64,000 nt of DNA from Bacterioplanoides sp965219715 (GCF_965219715.1 NZ_OZ244785.1:930001-994000), one strand, 5' to 3'. Shown: positions 8,669 through 17,716, counted from the stretch's first letter. A program made the numbers and translations. Notes: generated by a model not told the origin, from the sequence alone.

Positions 8669-8752
8669 CTGAAAACCCTTCAATCAAGGCGCGAAGCATG
8701 ATGTTTAACGCGTTAAATGAATGATGAGCAACACAGAGTGAAGGATTTTCAG
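8669..8752. repeat. Nested inverted repeats between convergent genes
   Basis: A 14-bp inverted repeat with one mismatch (CTGAAAACCCTTCA at 8669-8682 and TGAAGGATTTTCAG at 8739-8752) encloses a second, perfect 14-bp palindrome TTTAACGCGTTAAA at 8704-8717. It lies between the LysR gene and yegD, so it could act as a bidirectional terminator or be a dispersed intergenic repeat. No T-run follows either arm. Confidence 0.5.
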
Positions 8753-10119
8753 GCGAAAATACGCTGGGCCCAGACGGTTAAACCGGCAGCAACACTACCA
8801 AAGTGATCGCCATCCACCACCGGAATATTGCCCAGCTTGCGTTCAATCGCCTGGCGCACCACCGGCGATTGCGCGGTGCCGCCAGTGACATAAATACAGT
8901 CCGGCAGACAACCACCCTGAGCCAGCGCTTCATCCATTAACGCCACCATTTTCTCAACCGGACGTTCGACGGCCTCAGCATAAGCTGCTCGATCAATGGC
9001 ACAGGTTAAACCAGCTTCGGCATAAGCCAGGTCGAGTTGAATATGCCCCGCAGCGGACAATTCGATTTTCCCCTGTTCCGCACTGCGTACCAGATGGTGA
9101 TTCTGACGTTCCTGACGCAAACGCACGAAACGGCGAATCAGATCTGGTTCAGCATTATCACGCACCAGCTGATCGAGATATAAACCGGTTTCCAGGCTGT
9201 TAAAGTCTGCCTGAGCACTGACGTCGTTAGTGGTGACGGCGTTAAAGAAGGTTTGCTTCGGCACTGGTTTGCCGGTTTTCATCAGTGACTCTGAACCAAA
9301 CAACGGCAACAACTGCTTCGATGCCAGCTGGATATCCAGATCATTACCACCAACACGCTCACCACTGTGACCGAGAAAATCGGCACCGCGGTCACTGTTG
9401 CCACGATAATCCGGCCCCATACGCACCAGAGCACAGTCGGTAGTACCACCACCGACGTCCACCACCAGTACTGTCTGATTCTGCTGTAAGCCCTGTTCAT
9501 AATGCAGGCCTGCAGCAATTGGCTCGTATAAAAACTCAACCTGATGAAATCCGGCGCGACGTGCCGCCACCGACAGAATAGCTAGCGCCTGCTGGTTGCT
9601 CTGCTCGGCATTTAACCCCTGGAAGTTCACCGGGCGACCGATAACGGTATGAGTAATTTCTTTGCCCGCCGCGATTTCCGCATGACGTTTTACGTTTTGC
9701 ATCATGGCAGTGACGATGTCTTCAAAGAAACCTAACTGCTGTGGTTGTAAACCACTGGCACCAAGAAACGATTTAGGCGACTTAACGAAGTAGCCGTCTT
9801 CCGGCCATTCGAAATACTGATGGAAGGCTGAGCGACCAAAAAACAGGCTTTGTTCATCGGCCTCAATTCCCTCTTCAGCACGTACCCGACGAGCCTGAGC
9901 CAGATTAGCCTGGCGCAGGGCGATAAAATCCTGCTGTGCAGTTTTGTCGTGAATATTTAAACCAACAAACTCGCAGATTAACTCCCGGGATAAAGCATAC
10001 AAAGCCGACGGTACAAACGCCTTTCCCTGTTCCAGAGGTAACAGAGAGACGGTTTGCTGATCATCCGCCATAACACCCAAAGCACAATTGGAGGTACCGT
10101 AATCAAATCCAGAGATCAT
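8749..10119 (-). CDS. yegD: Hsp70-family chaperone-like protein YegD
   Basis: Actin-fold ATPase related to DnaK but lacking the peptide-binding domain, 456 residues. The phosphate-1 loop is at the N terminus (GFDYGTSNCALGV), phosphate-2 is VLVVDVGGGTTDCALVRMG, and the adenosine motif is IYVTGGTAQSPVVRQAIER. The KSPKSFLGA and IGRPVNFQGL stretches are typical of YegD. Its cellular role is poorly defined. It is a single gene with its own start region. Confidence 0.93.
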   Translation of the reverse strand: MISGFDYGTSNCALGVMADDQQTVSLLPLEQGKAFVPSALYALSRELICEFVGLNIHDKTAQQDFIALRQANLAQARRVRAEEGIEADEQSLFFGRSAFHQYFEWPEDGYFVKSPKSFLGASGLQPQQLGFFEDIVTAMMQNVKRHAEIAAGKEITHTVIGRPVNFQGLNAEQSNQQALAILSVAARRAGFHQVEFLYEPIAAGLHYEQGLQQNQTVLVVDVGGGTTDCALVRMGPDYRGNSDRGADFLGHSGERVGGNDLDIQLASKQLLPLFGSESLMKTGKPVPKQTFFNAVTTNDVSAQADFNSLETGLYLDQLVRDNAEPDLIRRFVRLRQERQNHHLVRSAEQGKIELSAAGHIQLDLAYAEAGLTCAIDRAAYAEAVERPVEKMVALMDEALAQGGCLPDCIYVTGGTAQSPVVRQAIERKLGNIPVVDGDHFGSVAAGLTVWAQRIFA

Positions 10120-10330
10120 TCATTCACCGAAACTGCAGCGTAAAGAAAAAGGCCGCGGACAGTATCACAGCATCAACGATTTACCAATCTCAGCAACATC
10201 GACTCCCGGGATTAACAAGACAGCGACAAAACTCACCATAAAATGTTACATCTGGTAAAAAACTCTTAACCAACTTGAACCTTACTGTCGCCTTGTTACT
10301 CTGAAAGCTGTGCCGGGAGTAAAGTTGCCA

Positions 10331-11350
10331 ATGTTAAAGTTGTTTCAGATAGCCAGTCTGTTGGTTGCTATGTTGTGCTCCCTGCTCTGTGTGCCTCTGA
10401 TATTCGCGTCTCCGGCTTCTGAACCGGCACTGCAGAACTTCCCAATGCCACTGCAAACCCAGCTGGTCGACCAACAACAAGTCATCCCTCCCCTGATCAA
10501 AACGGATTATCCCGAGCTTATCGTTGAGCTGGGCAAGACCTTGTTTTACGACAAATTGCTGTCTGAAAATCAGCAACTGAGCTGCAGCGACTGCCACAGT
10601 CCGGACCATGGTTTTGCTGACCGCCGTGATTTTTCGCCCAGCACGCAAGGTGGTGTTATTCCGGTCAATACCCCAGGCCTGGCCTACAGCACCTTGCTGC
10701 TTTATCAGAACTGGGCTGGCCAGCTGCCCTCACTGGAAGTCCAGCTGGAGGTGGTGGTGGAAAATCCAAAGGTGATGAATCTGCCATGGCCACAACTGAT
10801 CAGACGCTTAAAGCAACATCCGGATTACCCGGCTCGGTTCAAACAAGCAGGCTACTCTGGCATCGATAAAAGCACGATTACTGACGCGATTGTAACGTAT
10901 GAAAAATCACTCGCCGTGCCTTCACGCTTTGACGCGTTTCTGCGTGGCGACAGCAATCAGCTGAGCGCACAGGAGCAGGAAGGTTTTCGAAAGTTTAAAA
11001 ACTTTGGCTGTGTCAGCTGCCATCAGGGGATAGCACTGGGGGGTAATCTGCGGCAAAAGTTCGGTGTAATGCGCGATTATTTACCCGTCGATGACAACAC
11101 ACTGAAACGGGATCTGGGTTACTTTAATTTCAGCAATCACCCCCAGGACAAATACTATTTCCGCGTACCCACCCTGCGCAACGTGGCACTCACAGCTCCG
11201 TATTTCCACGACGCCTCGGCGAAAACCCTGGAACAAGCGATTAAAGTGATGTTTCGTCATCAGTTGGCAATTGAGGCCCGACCTGAGGATATTAGTGATA
11301 TTGCAGCCTTCCTGAAAAGCCTGAACGGGATACCCTATGAACCGGAGTAA
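10331..11350 (+). CDS. Dihaem cytochrome c peroxidase (CcpA/MauG family)
   Basis: Periplasmic dihaem enzyme that reduces hydrogen peroxide, or a MauG-like relative. After a signal peptide (MLKLFQIASLLVAMLCSLLC) there are two haem c attachment sites, CSDCH at residues 85-89 and CVSCH at 227-231, with the family motifs LFYDKLLSENQQLSCSDCH, NTPGLAYS and VPTLRNVALTAPYFHD. I chose the ATG at 10331 (339 residues) because GGGAG precedes it and the signal peptide begins there; a GTG lies 21 bases upstream. It overlaps the next gene by 14 bp. Confidence 0.92.
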   Translation: MLKLFQIASLLVAMLCSLLCVPLIFASPASEPALQNFPMPLQTQLVDQQQVIPPLIKTDYPELIVELGKTLFYDKLLSENQQLSCSDCHSPDHGFADRRDFSPSTQGGVIPVNTPGLAYSTLLLYQNWAGQLPSLEVQLEVVVENPKVMNLPWPQLIRRLKQHPDYPARFKQAGYSGIDKSTITDAIVTYEKSLAVPSRFDAFLRGDSNQLSAQEQEGFRKFKNFGCVSCHQGIALGGNLRQKFGVMRDYLPVDDNTLKRDLGYFNFSNHPQDKYYFRVPTLRNVALTAPYFHDASAKTLEQAIKVMFRHQLAIEARPEDISDIAAFLKSLNGIPYEPE

Positions 11351-12719
11351 TTTTCCACTCATTGCCATTGCTGCGGTATTTCTGTCGTTTCCTCTGCTGT
11401 GGCTGTACCAGCACAGCGGCAGCAGCGCGATTATGCTCGACAAAGAAAAGTCCATGGCGCTGACCACTCTGCGACAGCATCATGCCATTCTGTCAGAGCG
11501 GGTGTTAAGCGTGCGTAGTGGTTTTGAGCAAAATTTTGATGCATTAGCCAACAGCCAGCAACAAGCCAGCAGAGGTTTTAACGACTTATACGCCAGCCTG
11601 AATGACAATCAGGCGAGAGCAAAAGCTCTGTTAGAACAACTGCAGCAACATCATGAACAACGTCTGGTTGCCGTTGAGCGCTTTAAGTCACTGCATGCCA
11701 AGCTATCGAACTCGTTGCGTTACCTGCCACGGGTGCAGTACCAGCTATTATTGCAGCCCGAGCTGAGCATTCAGCAAAAGCAGCAGATCAGCCAGCTGTC
11801 GTTAATGCTGATAAACAACCACAGCTACGCCGACCCGGACGAGTATCAGAAACTCAGATCTTTGCTGATCGATATCGAACGCTTGCGTCAGACAATAAAA
11901 CTGCCGCTATTAGATAGCTTCACCCTGCATAGTGAACAGTTATTGCAATTCAAGCAGCAGGAAAACGCTATTCTTCAGGAAATTCTCGCCAACCCTATCA
12001 GCCGTTTTTTTGCCCGCTTGAATAACCAGTTAACCCGCGACCACGATCGTAATATCATCGCCGCTGAAAGGCTGAAATACTTCCTGGTATTTTATTCCGG
12101 CGCACTGATCATTCTGGTTTTAGCCTTTCTGGTGAACCGTTATCAGCTTCATCAGCATCTCAAACGCCATAAATACCTGAGTGAAAAGGACCAGCTGACG
12201 GGACTGAATAATCGCCGTTATTTTCTTGATCAACTGCAACGCAGCATCCGCCGCAATAATGATTATTTTGGCGCCCTGATTTTTATTGATCTGGATGGTT
12301 TTAAGGCGATCAACGATCACCTGGGGCATAGCGAGGGTGACAAAGTACTACGCCGCCTGGCGACACGTTTATCGGATTATTGCGGCAAGCTCAGTTACAG
12401 TTGCAAAAAAATGCAGTCGGCCGAGATAACGCTGGCCAGATTGGGGGGCGATGAATTCGTTATTCTGTTATCCGATCTTGACGCTGAAGACGCACAACAG
12501 CTGGTAACCAATATCTGCGATAAAGTACTGCAACTGCTGAGCCGGCCATTATCCGATAAATACGACGAGTACCCATTGTCCGGCAGTTTAGGAGTGGCCT
12601 TTTTCCCGGATCATGGCGCTTGTGTTGCCGACATCATGCATGCGGCCGACAAAGCGATGTATTACTCCAAGGAGCATGGAAAAAACACCTACAATCTGTA
12701 TCACCCTGATATGGCGTAA
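11337..12719 (+). CDS. Membrane-bound GGDEF diguanylate cyclase
   Basis: Makes cyclic di-GMP from two GTP. The 460-residue protein has an N-terminal membrane segment (FPLIAIAAVFLSFPLLWLY), a helical periplasmic sensor of about 210 residues, a second membrane segment (about 243-262, FLVFYSGALIILVLAFLV), and a GGDEF domain from about 285 (DQLTGLNNRRYFLDQL, FIDLDGFKAINDHLGH, LARLGGDEFVILLSD). The residues before GGDEF do not form an RxxD inhibitory site, so product inhibition may be absent. Translational overlap with the peroxidase gene suggests a peroxide- or redox-related input. Its 3' end overlaps ctaB by 19 bp. Confidence 0.93.
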   Translation: MNRSNFPLIAIAAVFLSFPLLWLYQHSGSSAIMLDKEKSMALTTLRQHHAILSERVLSVRSGFEQNFDALANSQQQASRGFNDLYASLNDNQARAKALLEQLQQHHEQRLVAVERFKSLHAKLSNSLRYLPRVQYQLLLQPELSIQQKQQISQLSLMLINNHSYADPDEYQKLRSLLIDIERLRQTIKLPLLDSFTLHSEQLLQFKQQENAILQEILANPISRFFARLNNQLTRDHDRNIIAAERLKYFLVFYSGALIILVLAFLVNRYQLHQHLKRHKYLSEKDQLTGLNNRRYFLDQLQRSIRRNNDYFGALIFIDLDGFKAINDHLGHSEGDKVLRRLATRLSDYCGKLSYSCKKMQSAEITLARLGGDEFVILLSDLDAEDAQQLVTNICDKVLQLLSRPLSDKYDEYPLSGSLGVAFFPDHGACVADIMHAADKAMYYSKEHGKNTYNLYHPDMA

Positions 12720-13624
12720 ATCTTTAAGAAATGATCCAGCAACAACAGTAAAAAACAATACAAGATGTAGCGAATAGAAAACCAGAAAGATATTTTTGAC
12801 GCCGTCATTAACTGGGTTTTCTGCAATTTAAACACACGATAATTCAGCCATAACCAGCGAATATTAATCACCACGATTCCGCACAAATAGATCTCCCCAA
12901 CCATGCCGGTCACGTATGGCATCAGACTCGCGGCAACCGTTAACCAGCTATAAAGCCACACCTGCAGTTGAGTAAAACTGAGCCCGTGAGTCACCGGTAA
13001 CATAGGGACACCCGCCTGACGATATTCTTCACAACGATAAATGGCCAATGCCCAGAAATGTGCCGGGGTCCAGGCGAAAATAATCAACACCAATAAAATA
13101 GCATCGGCGGATACCGAACCTGTGACGGCGGTCCAGCCCAACAATGGCGGCGCGGCTCCGGCCAGCCCGCCAATGGTAATATTCTGCGGTGTGGCATGTT
13201 TTAAAAACGCGGTGTATATAACGGCGTAGCCAACCAGCGCTGCTGCCGTCAGCAATGCCGTCAACACATTCGCTTCCGAGACCAGCACGGCAAAACCCAG
13301 TAACGTCAGAAGCCAGGCATATAATAATGCCTGCCAAGTTTGCAACTTATCACGCACCAAAGGACGACGCCGGGTGCGAGCCATTAATCGATCAAATCGC
13401 CGGTCGAGAACATGATTAAATGCGGCCGCTCCCATCGACATCAGGCCAATCCCCAGCAACCCGTAAAACATGCTCAGTAGCGAAGGCATAGCAGGCGTCG
13501 CCATCAACATACCAACCAGAGCACAGACCAGCATCACCAACACCACTCGCGGTTTGCCCAGCGTCCAGTAATCGGCAAAACTAACCGGTTCAGATATCGT
13601 CAAACTCTGTGTTTTAGAGTCCAT
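12701..13624 (-). CDS. ctaB: Protohaem IX farnesyltransferase (haem O synthase)
   Basis: Integral membrane UbiA-family prenyltransferase that adds a farnesyl group to haem B to give haem O, needed for the haem A oxidase encoded in this operon. The 307-residue protein shows the two polyprenyl-binding motifs, NHVLDRRFDRLMARTRRRPL and the CEEYRQAGVPMLP region, plus the expected multiple membrane spans. Its start overlaps the end of ctaA by 11 bp. It is the last gene of the operon, where many relatives also carry an SCO copper chaperone. Confidence 0.96.
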   Translation of the reverse strand: MDSKTQSLTISEPVSFADYWTLGKPRVVLVMLVCALVGMLMATPAMPSLLSMFYGLLGIGLMSMGAAAFNHVLDRRFDRLMARTRRRPLVRDKLQTWQALLYAWLLTLLGFAVLVSEANVLTALLTAAALVGYAVIYTAFLKHATPQNITIGGLAGAAPPLLGWTAVTGSVSADAILLVLIIFAWTPAHFWALAIYRCEEYRQAGVPMLPVTHGLSFTQLQVWLYSWLTVAASLMPYVTGMVGEIYLCGIVVINIRWLWLNYRVFKLQKTQLMTASKISFWFSIRYILYCFLLLLLDHFLKIYAISG

Positions 13625-14678
13625 ACCCCACTCCTTTTGGCTGAATCTTCTGGTTTACAGGGCCATCCAGGTGTTCACCGTGCTTTACCGCCTGTCTTAC
13701 GATGCCCTGATAACCCGCAACAAACAGGCAAAGCCAAAGTGCAACGGCGACACTGGTATGCAATAACGCCAGCGACAAAGGCAGAGAAAAAACAACTAAA
13801 GCCGCGGCAACCAGTACCTGAGTGACATACAGAGCCACAGCGATATTGACGAAGTTCCGTGCGGGTGCAGGATTACTGCGCTGTTGCCGCCACAACAACA
13901 ATAAACTGATACCCAGAACCACAGCACCAGACCGATGTACTAAATGAATGCCGGTACGGGCAGACGCATTAAGCTGGCCATGAAGGTAGTCTGGCCCTAT
14001 TTCCTGGCTTAAATGAAACCCCTGGGAAAAATCTGCATCAGGCCACCATTCGCCATTGCATTGCGGAAAACCGATACAGCCAACACCTGCGTAATTACTG
14101 GAAGTCCACCCTCCTAAAGCGATCTGAGCAATCAAGGCAACGCAAGCAAACATATACAGCGGATTTAGCGGCGTTTTTTTATCAACTATGCGGGCTTCTG
14201 ATGGCCGTTTACTGCTGATTAACGCCAGCCAGGAGAACAACGTCAAACACAGAATCCCGCCCAATAAATGCAACGTCACCACCACCGGCCATAGCTTCAG
14301 AGTGACGGTTAACATTCCGAAGATCCCCTGAATACCAACGGCAATAAATGTTAGTAACGACGGAATAAATAACGCCGGATACGCTTTTTTATTCCGCCAT
14401 GCCATCACAACCAGAACGGTTGCGATAACACCAAGAAAACCAGCGACGTATCTGTGTATCATTTCCATCCAGGCTTTTACCGGCTCTAACGGCTGTGGCG
14501 AAAATAACGCTGCAACCTTAGCATCCGGCACAATTAACTGGCCATAACAGCCAGGCCAATCCGGGCACCCCAGCCCGGCATCCATTAACCGCGTCGCCAC
14601 CCCGAGAATAATGACAACAATGGCCATAATGGCGGCACTGACCGCCATGCGATGAAACCAGAGTTTTTTTTCTGCCAT
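13614..14678 (-). CDS. ctaA: Haem A synthase
   Basis: Eight-span membrane protein (354 residues) that oxidises the C8 methyl of haem O to form haem A. Characteristic segments are GVATRLMDAGLGCPDWPGCYGQ near the N terminus, the haem-ligand region EMIHRYVAGFLG, GGWTSSNYAGVGCIGFPQCN and the second histidine pair in IHLVHRSGAVVLG. The internal twofold repeat and paired cysteines fit the CtaA/COX15 family. It lies between a small unknown gene and ctaB in the oxidase operon. Confidence 0.96.
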   Translation of the reverse strand: MAEKKLWFHRMAVSAAIMAIVVIILGVATRLMDAGLGCPDWPGCYGQLIVPDAKVAALFSPQPLEPVKAWMEMIHRYVAGFLGVIATVLVVMAWRNKKAYPALFIPSLLTFIAVGIQGIFGMLTVTLKLWPVVVTLHLLGGILCLTLFSWLALISSKRPSEARIVDKKTPLNPLYMFACVALIAQIALGGWTSSNYAGVGCIGFPQCNGEWWPDADFSQGFHLSQEIGPDYLHGQLNASARTGIHLVHRSGAVVLGISLLLLWRQQRSNPAPARNFVNIAVALYVTQVLVAAALVVFSLPLSLALLHTSVAVALWLCLFVAGYQGIVRQAVKHGEHLDGPVNQKIQPKGVGYGL

Positions 14679-14691
14679 AGCGTTACTCCGG

Positions 14692-15306
14692 TTATTGTTT
14701 AAATGTTTTTGTTTGATTACGACGGGTTATTTGCGTTTCGCTACCAGTGTTAATACCGTTCGCTTGCCATTGTGGCGGCGCTGGGTTTCGTCGCAGCAGA
14801 TAACGCAAATCATCAAACACATCATCGATCAGAATTTTTCCGCCATAACTGACCACAACTTCACCATTAGGATCCGCCAGCCAGATCATATACCCCCCCA
14901 TATCCTCAGCGGTAACCGCGGAATACAACAGCGCAACCTGCTCGCCGAGGAATCGGCCAGCAATCGGATCTTCAGTATTTTCTGACAATAAATACCAGCG
15001 TTGGACACGTGCAGCATCTCGTCCCAGAGCGCGATGTAAACGCCACATTTCATCACGCAACTGACAGTCCGGAATTAACGGCTGACAACGGAAGATCAGG
15101 TACCAGCTGCGTGTTGTCTGCTGGAATATAGGAGATACGGTTGGCCAATCCTGAATATTGTCGATCTCGGGAAGAATCTGACCATTGGCAACCTGCTGCT
15201 GAGGAATACCCCATTGCCAGTACCACATGCTCCAGGCAAGTGGCATCGGACACATCAGTATCACCAGTAGTAACGTTAATTTCAGTTTATCAGCGGCTGG
15301 TCTCAT
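14692..15306 (-). CDS. Uncharacterised membrane-anchored protein of the cytochrome oxidase cluster
   Basis: A 204-residue protein with one N-terminal membrane anchor (LTLLLVILMCPMPLAWSMWYW) and a periplasmic domain. The region MIWLADPNGEVVVSYG followed by IDDVFDDLRYLLRR resembles the end of a thioredoxin fold as in SCO proteins, but the copper-binding CxxxC of SCO is missing; only the spaced cysteines FRCQPLIPDC occur. A protein of this sort is commonly found between surf1 and ctaA in gammaproteobacterial oxidase operons, so a role in oxidase assembly is likely but unproven. Confidence 0.75.
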   Translation of the reverse strand: MRPAADKLKLTLLLVILMCPMPLAWSMWYWQWGIPQQQVANGQILPEIDNIQDWPTVSPIFQQTTRSWYLIFRCQPLIPDCQLRDEMWRLHRALGRDAARVQRWYLLSENTEDPIAGRFLGEQVALLYSAVTAEDMGGYMIWLADPNGEVVVSYGGKILIDDVFDDLRYLLRRNPAPPQWQANGINTGSETQITRRNQTKTFKQ

Positions 15307-15337
15307 TACATTTCTCCGCAGTTACATCAATACGTCT

Positions 15338-16099
15338 TCAGTTCAGAAAATGTCGGCGGCCAAGAATCGCAAACATACCGGCAACCGCTGCCAGCAAAAA
15401 CCACTGCAGGCTGTAGCCAAGGTGTCGTTCCGGCGAAACCTGATGAGAACGCCACCAGGGTATAAAGCGTTGTCCAGAAATGCTGCGCTGTTGCACACTG
15501 CTGCTGGTCAGATGAAGTACTCCGGGAAAATACTCCGAATGATCCGGCCACAGACTTAAATCGAGTGTCTGAATGCGCATTCCTTCCTGATTATTGCCGA
15601 GCAATAAATCACGGTTTCGTTGATCCAGGCGTTGCCAGGTACCGGCAACCACAATGAGAGGTTCACTGGCAACCGGGTTATAAGCTTCAAGGGGGCCACG
15701 ACGCCCCTGGGTATTCAGAAAACCACGATCAACCAGCCACAGGCGTCCGTGAATATCCATAAAAGGCGTCATCAATGCGACGCCTACCTGGCCCTGATAA
15801 ATCCGGTTATCCAACCAGCGACTTTGCTCATCGAGAAAATATCCAGTGAGTGTTATCTGACTGAGCGGCTCCGGCAACATTTGAGGGTTGTAGAGAATTT
15901 CGGCCTGATTCTGTTGCTGTAAAATGGCAGTTTTTAACTGTGCACGCTGCCATTGCCAGTGACTCAGCAACAAACCGGCGACAATCAGGCTGAACCAGAA
16001 AAGCCACCAGAAAAATGCCCGCAACGAATACCCGCGTCGTAATTTTAACTGGCAGTTCAGCGCGTGCTCTGCTTTATTTTTACTGATCCCCGTTGCCAT
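15338..16099 (-). CDS. SURF1-family cytochrome oxidase assembly protein
   Basis: Inner-membrane protein that helps insert haem A into oxidase subunit I. The 253-residue sequence has an N-terminal membrane segment (FFWWLFWFSLIVAGLLLSHWQW), the family motif LTGYFLDEQSRWLDNRIYQG, LVDRGFLNTQGRRG, and a second membrane segment near the C terminus (LGYSLQWFLLAAVAGMFAIL). GGAG lies 7 bases before the ATG. Its start codon is only 12 bp from the start of a divergent plus-strand gene. Confidence 0.93.
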   Translation of the reverse strand: MATGISKNKAEHALNCQLKLRRGYSLRAFFWWLFWFSLIVAGLLLSHWQWQRAQLKTAILQQQNQAEILYNPQMLPEPLSQITLTGYFLDEQSRWLDNRIYQGQVGVALMTPFMDIHGRLWLVDRGFLNTQGRRGPLEAYNPVASEPLIVVAGTWQRLDQRNRDLLLGNNQEGMRIQTLDLSLWPDHSEYFPGVLHLTSSSVQQRSISGQRFIPWWRSHQVSPERHLGYSLQWFLLAAVAGMFAILGRRHFLN

Positions 16100-16111
16100 A
16101 AGGAAACTCCG

Positions 16112-16294
16112 GTGCTGAAACTATCCATCGTTATTACATTTATCCTGATGCTGGCCAGCCTGGTTGCGGGCGCTGGTTTTTTAATAAAAAACCGTCCTCT
16201 GCAACTACTGCAATCGCTTAGCGTAAGAATATCGCTGGCGTTGTTGCTGGCATTGCAATTAACTGCGTGGTTCTACCTTCCTCAAACAACATAA
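16112..16294 (+). CDS. Small two-span membrane protein (DUF2909-like) inside the cox operon
   Basis: A 60-residue protein with two hydrophobic helices (LSIVITFILMLASLVAGAGFL and RISLALLLALQLTAWFYL), matching the twin-transmembrane proteins found between coxC and surf1 in relatives. Translation probably starts at GTG 16112, preceded by AAGGA. It is on the opposite strand from the rest of the operon, starts 12 bp from surf1 and ends overlapping coxC by 13 bp, so any promoter must lie within surf1. A role in oxidase assembly or stability is inference. Confidence 0.8.
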   Translation: MLKLSIVITFILMLASLVAGAGFLIKNRPLQLLQSLSVRISLALLLALQLTAWFYLPQTT

Positions 16295-17139
16295 ACAAAA
16301 ATAAATAACCCCACCCAAACAACGTCGACAAAGTGCCAATACCAGGCAGCCGCCTCAAAAGCAAAATGATGTTCCGCCGTAAAATGGCCACGAATAACTC
16401 GAAGCCAAATCACAAATAAAATGATGGCACCAATGGTGACGTGCAAGCCATGAAACCCAGTCAGTAAAAAGAATGTGCCGCCATAAACGCCCGCTTGTAA
16501 AGTCAGTCCCAGATGACGATAAGCCTCTATGTATTCAATTCCCTGCACTACCAGAAACACAGCCCCGAGCAGCAATGTGACAGCCAGCCAGACTTTTACC
16601 AGTTTCCGGTTATCCGCTCTTAAAGCGTGATGAGCCGCTGTCAGAGTGACACTGGAAGACAGTAACAACAGCGTATTAATAAAAGGTAAATGCCATGGAT
16701 CAATCACAGCATCCGGGCCTTTAATGTCTGCTCCGGGAGGGTTCAGCAGTGGCCAGCTGGAAACAAAATCCGGCCACAACAAGGCACTGATTCCTTTAGC
16801 GCCTTCACCATCGAGCCAGGGTAACGCGAAAGTGCGGATATAAAATAACGCTCCGAAAAATGCGCCGAAAAACATGACTTCTGAAAAAATAAACCAGCCC
16901 ATACCTTGCCTGAATGAGCGGTCCATTTGTTCATCGTATAATCCGCTGCGGGATTCCTTCACCACATCGCCAAACCAGAAGTACATCACCAGCAGTACGC
17001 CGATAAAACCGACAATGGCAATACCACCACCCCAGCCGAATGAAAGACTGGAACCGGCACCAATGGCCAGCACGGCCAACACCAACACCGCGATCACAGG
17101 CCAGCGGCTGCTGGCAGGAACATAATATGTACCACTCAT
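16282..17139 (-). CDS. coxC: Cytochrome c oxidase subunit III
   Basis: Seven-span structural subunit of the aa3-type oxidase (285 residues). Typical stretches are MGWFIFSEVMFFGAFFGALF, LPFINTLLLLSSSVTLTAAH, GFHGLHVTIGAIILFV and the C-terminal WYWHFVDVVWVGLFIFVYV. I chose the ATG at 17139 because AGGAGG precedes it at good spacing; an upstream in-frame ATG at 17163 lies inside cox11. It sits after cox11 in the operon. Confidence 0.96.
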   Translation of the reverse strand: MSGTYYVPASSRWPVIAVLVLAVLAIGAGSSLSFGWGGGIAIVGFIGVLLVMYFWFGDVVKESRSGLYDEQMDRSFRQGMGWFIFSEVMFFGAFFGALFYIRTFALPWLDGEGAKGISALLWPDFVSSWPLLNPPGADIKGPDAVIDPWHLPFINTLLLLSSSVTLTAAHHALRADNRKLVKVWLAVTLLLGAVFLVVQGIEYIEAYRHLGLTLQAGVYGGTFFLLTGFHGLHVTIGAIILFVIWLRVIRGHFTAEHHFAFEAAAWYWHFVDVVWVGLFIFVYVV

Positions 17140-17140
17140 A

Positions 17141-17713
17141 CTAACCTCCTTCACTCCCATCAACCTGATACAGGTTATAGGCCAGGGTCAGGCGGCGGAA
17201 ATCATCCGGCACCGCTGCAGACAAAAAATAAATCAGTGGAATGTCTTTTTGTTCAAACGGAGCAAATTCAAGTTCCTGAAAACAGAAACACTCTATCTTC
17301 AGTAAATGGCGACTGGCGGCAGCCGGGCTGACACTGGGCACCGCTTTAGCGGTCAGCACCCGATTACTGAGGTTACGAAAGCGAAACATCACCTGTTTTC
17401 TGCCGCCTGGCTGAATAACCTGACTACCCTCAAGTGCCTTAAACTCCAGCGCCAACCCCGTACCCGTCTGGGTAACAAACTGAATGTCGTACTCAGCACC
17501 ACTGCCGGGTTGGGAATTGAGCAATTCGCTATCAGCTGCCTGACTAAGCCCGGAAGATCGTCCATTCAGCCCGGTTACATCACAAAAAACCTGATACAAC
17601 GGAATCAAAGCCAGAGTAAACAACACCATCGCAACAACAGCCCACAAGGACTGACGCACCGTCGCCCGAATTGCAGACTGCCGCTCACTATCGGTTAACA
17701 TCGGTTGCGACAT
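17141..17713 (-). CDS. ctaG: Cytochrome c oxidase assembly protein CtaG/Cox11
   Basis: Membrane-anchored periplasmic copper chaperone that delivers copper to the CuB centre of subunit I, 190 residues. Seen are one N-terminal membrane span (LWAVVAMVLFTLALIPLYQV) ending in FCDVTGLNG, and the copper-site motif IECFCFQE in the C-terminal immunoglobulin-like domain, followed by DIPLIYFL. It sits between coxA and coxC, the usual position. Confidence 0.95.
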   Translation of the reverse strand: MSQPMLTDSERQSAIRATVRQSLWAVVAMVLFTLALIPLYQVFCDVTGLNGRSSGLSQAADSELLNSQPGSGAEYDIQFVTQTGTGLALEFKALEGSQVIQPGGRKQVMFRFRNLSNRVLTAKAVPSVSPAAASRHLLKIECFCFQELEFAPFEQKDIPLIYFLSAAVPDDFRRLTLAYNLYQVDGSEGG

Positions 17714-17716
17714 AAC

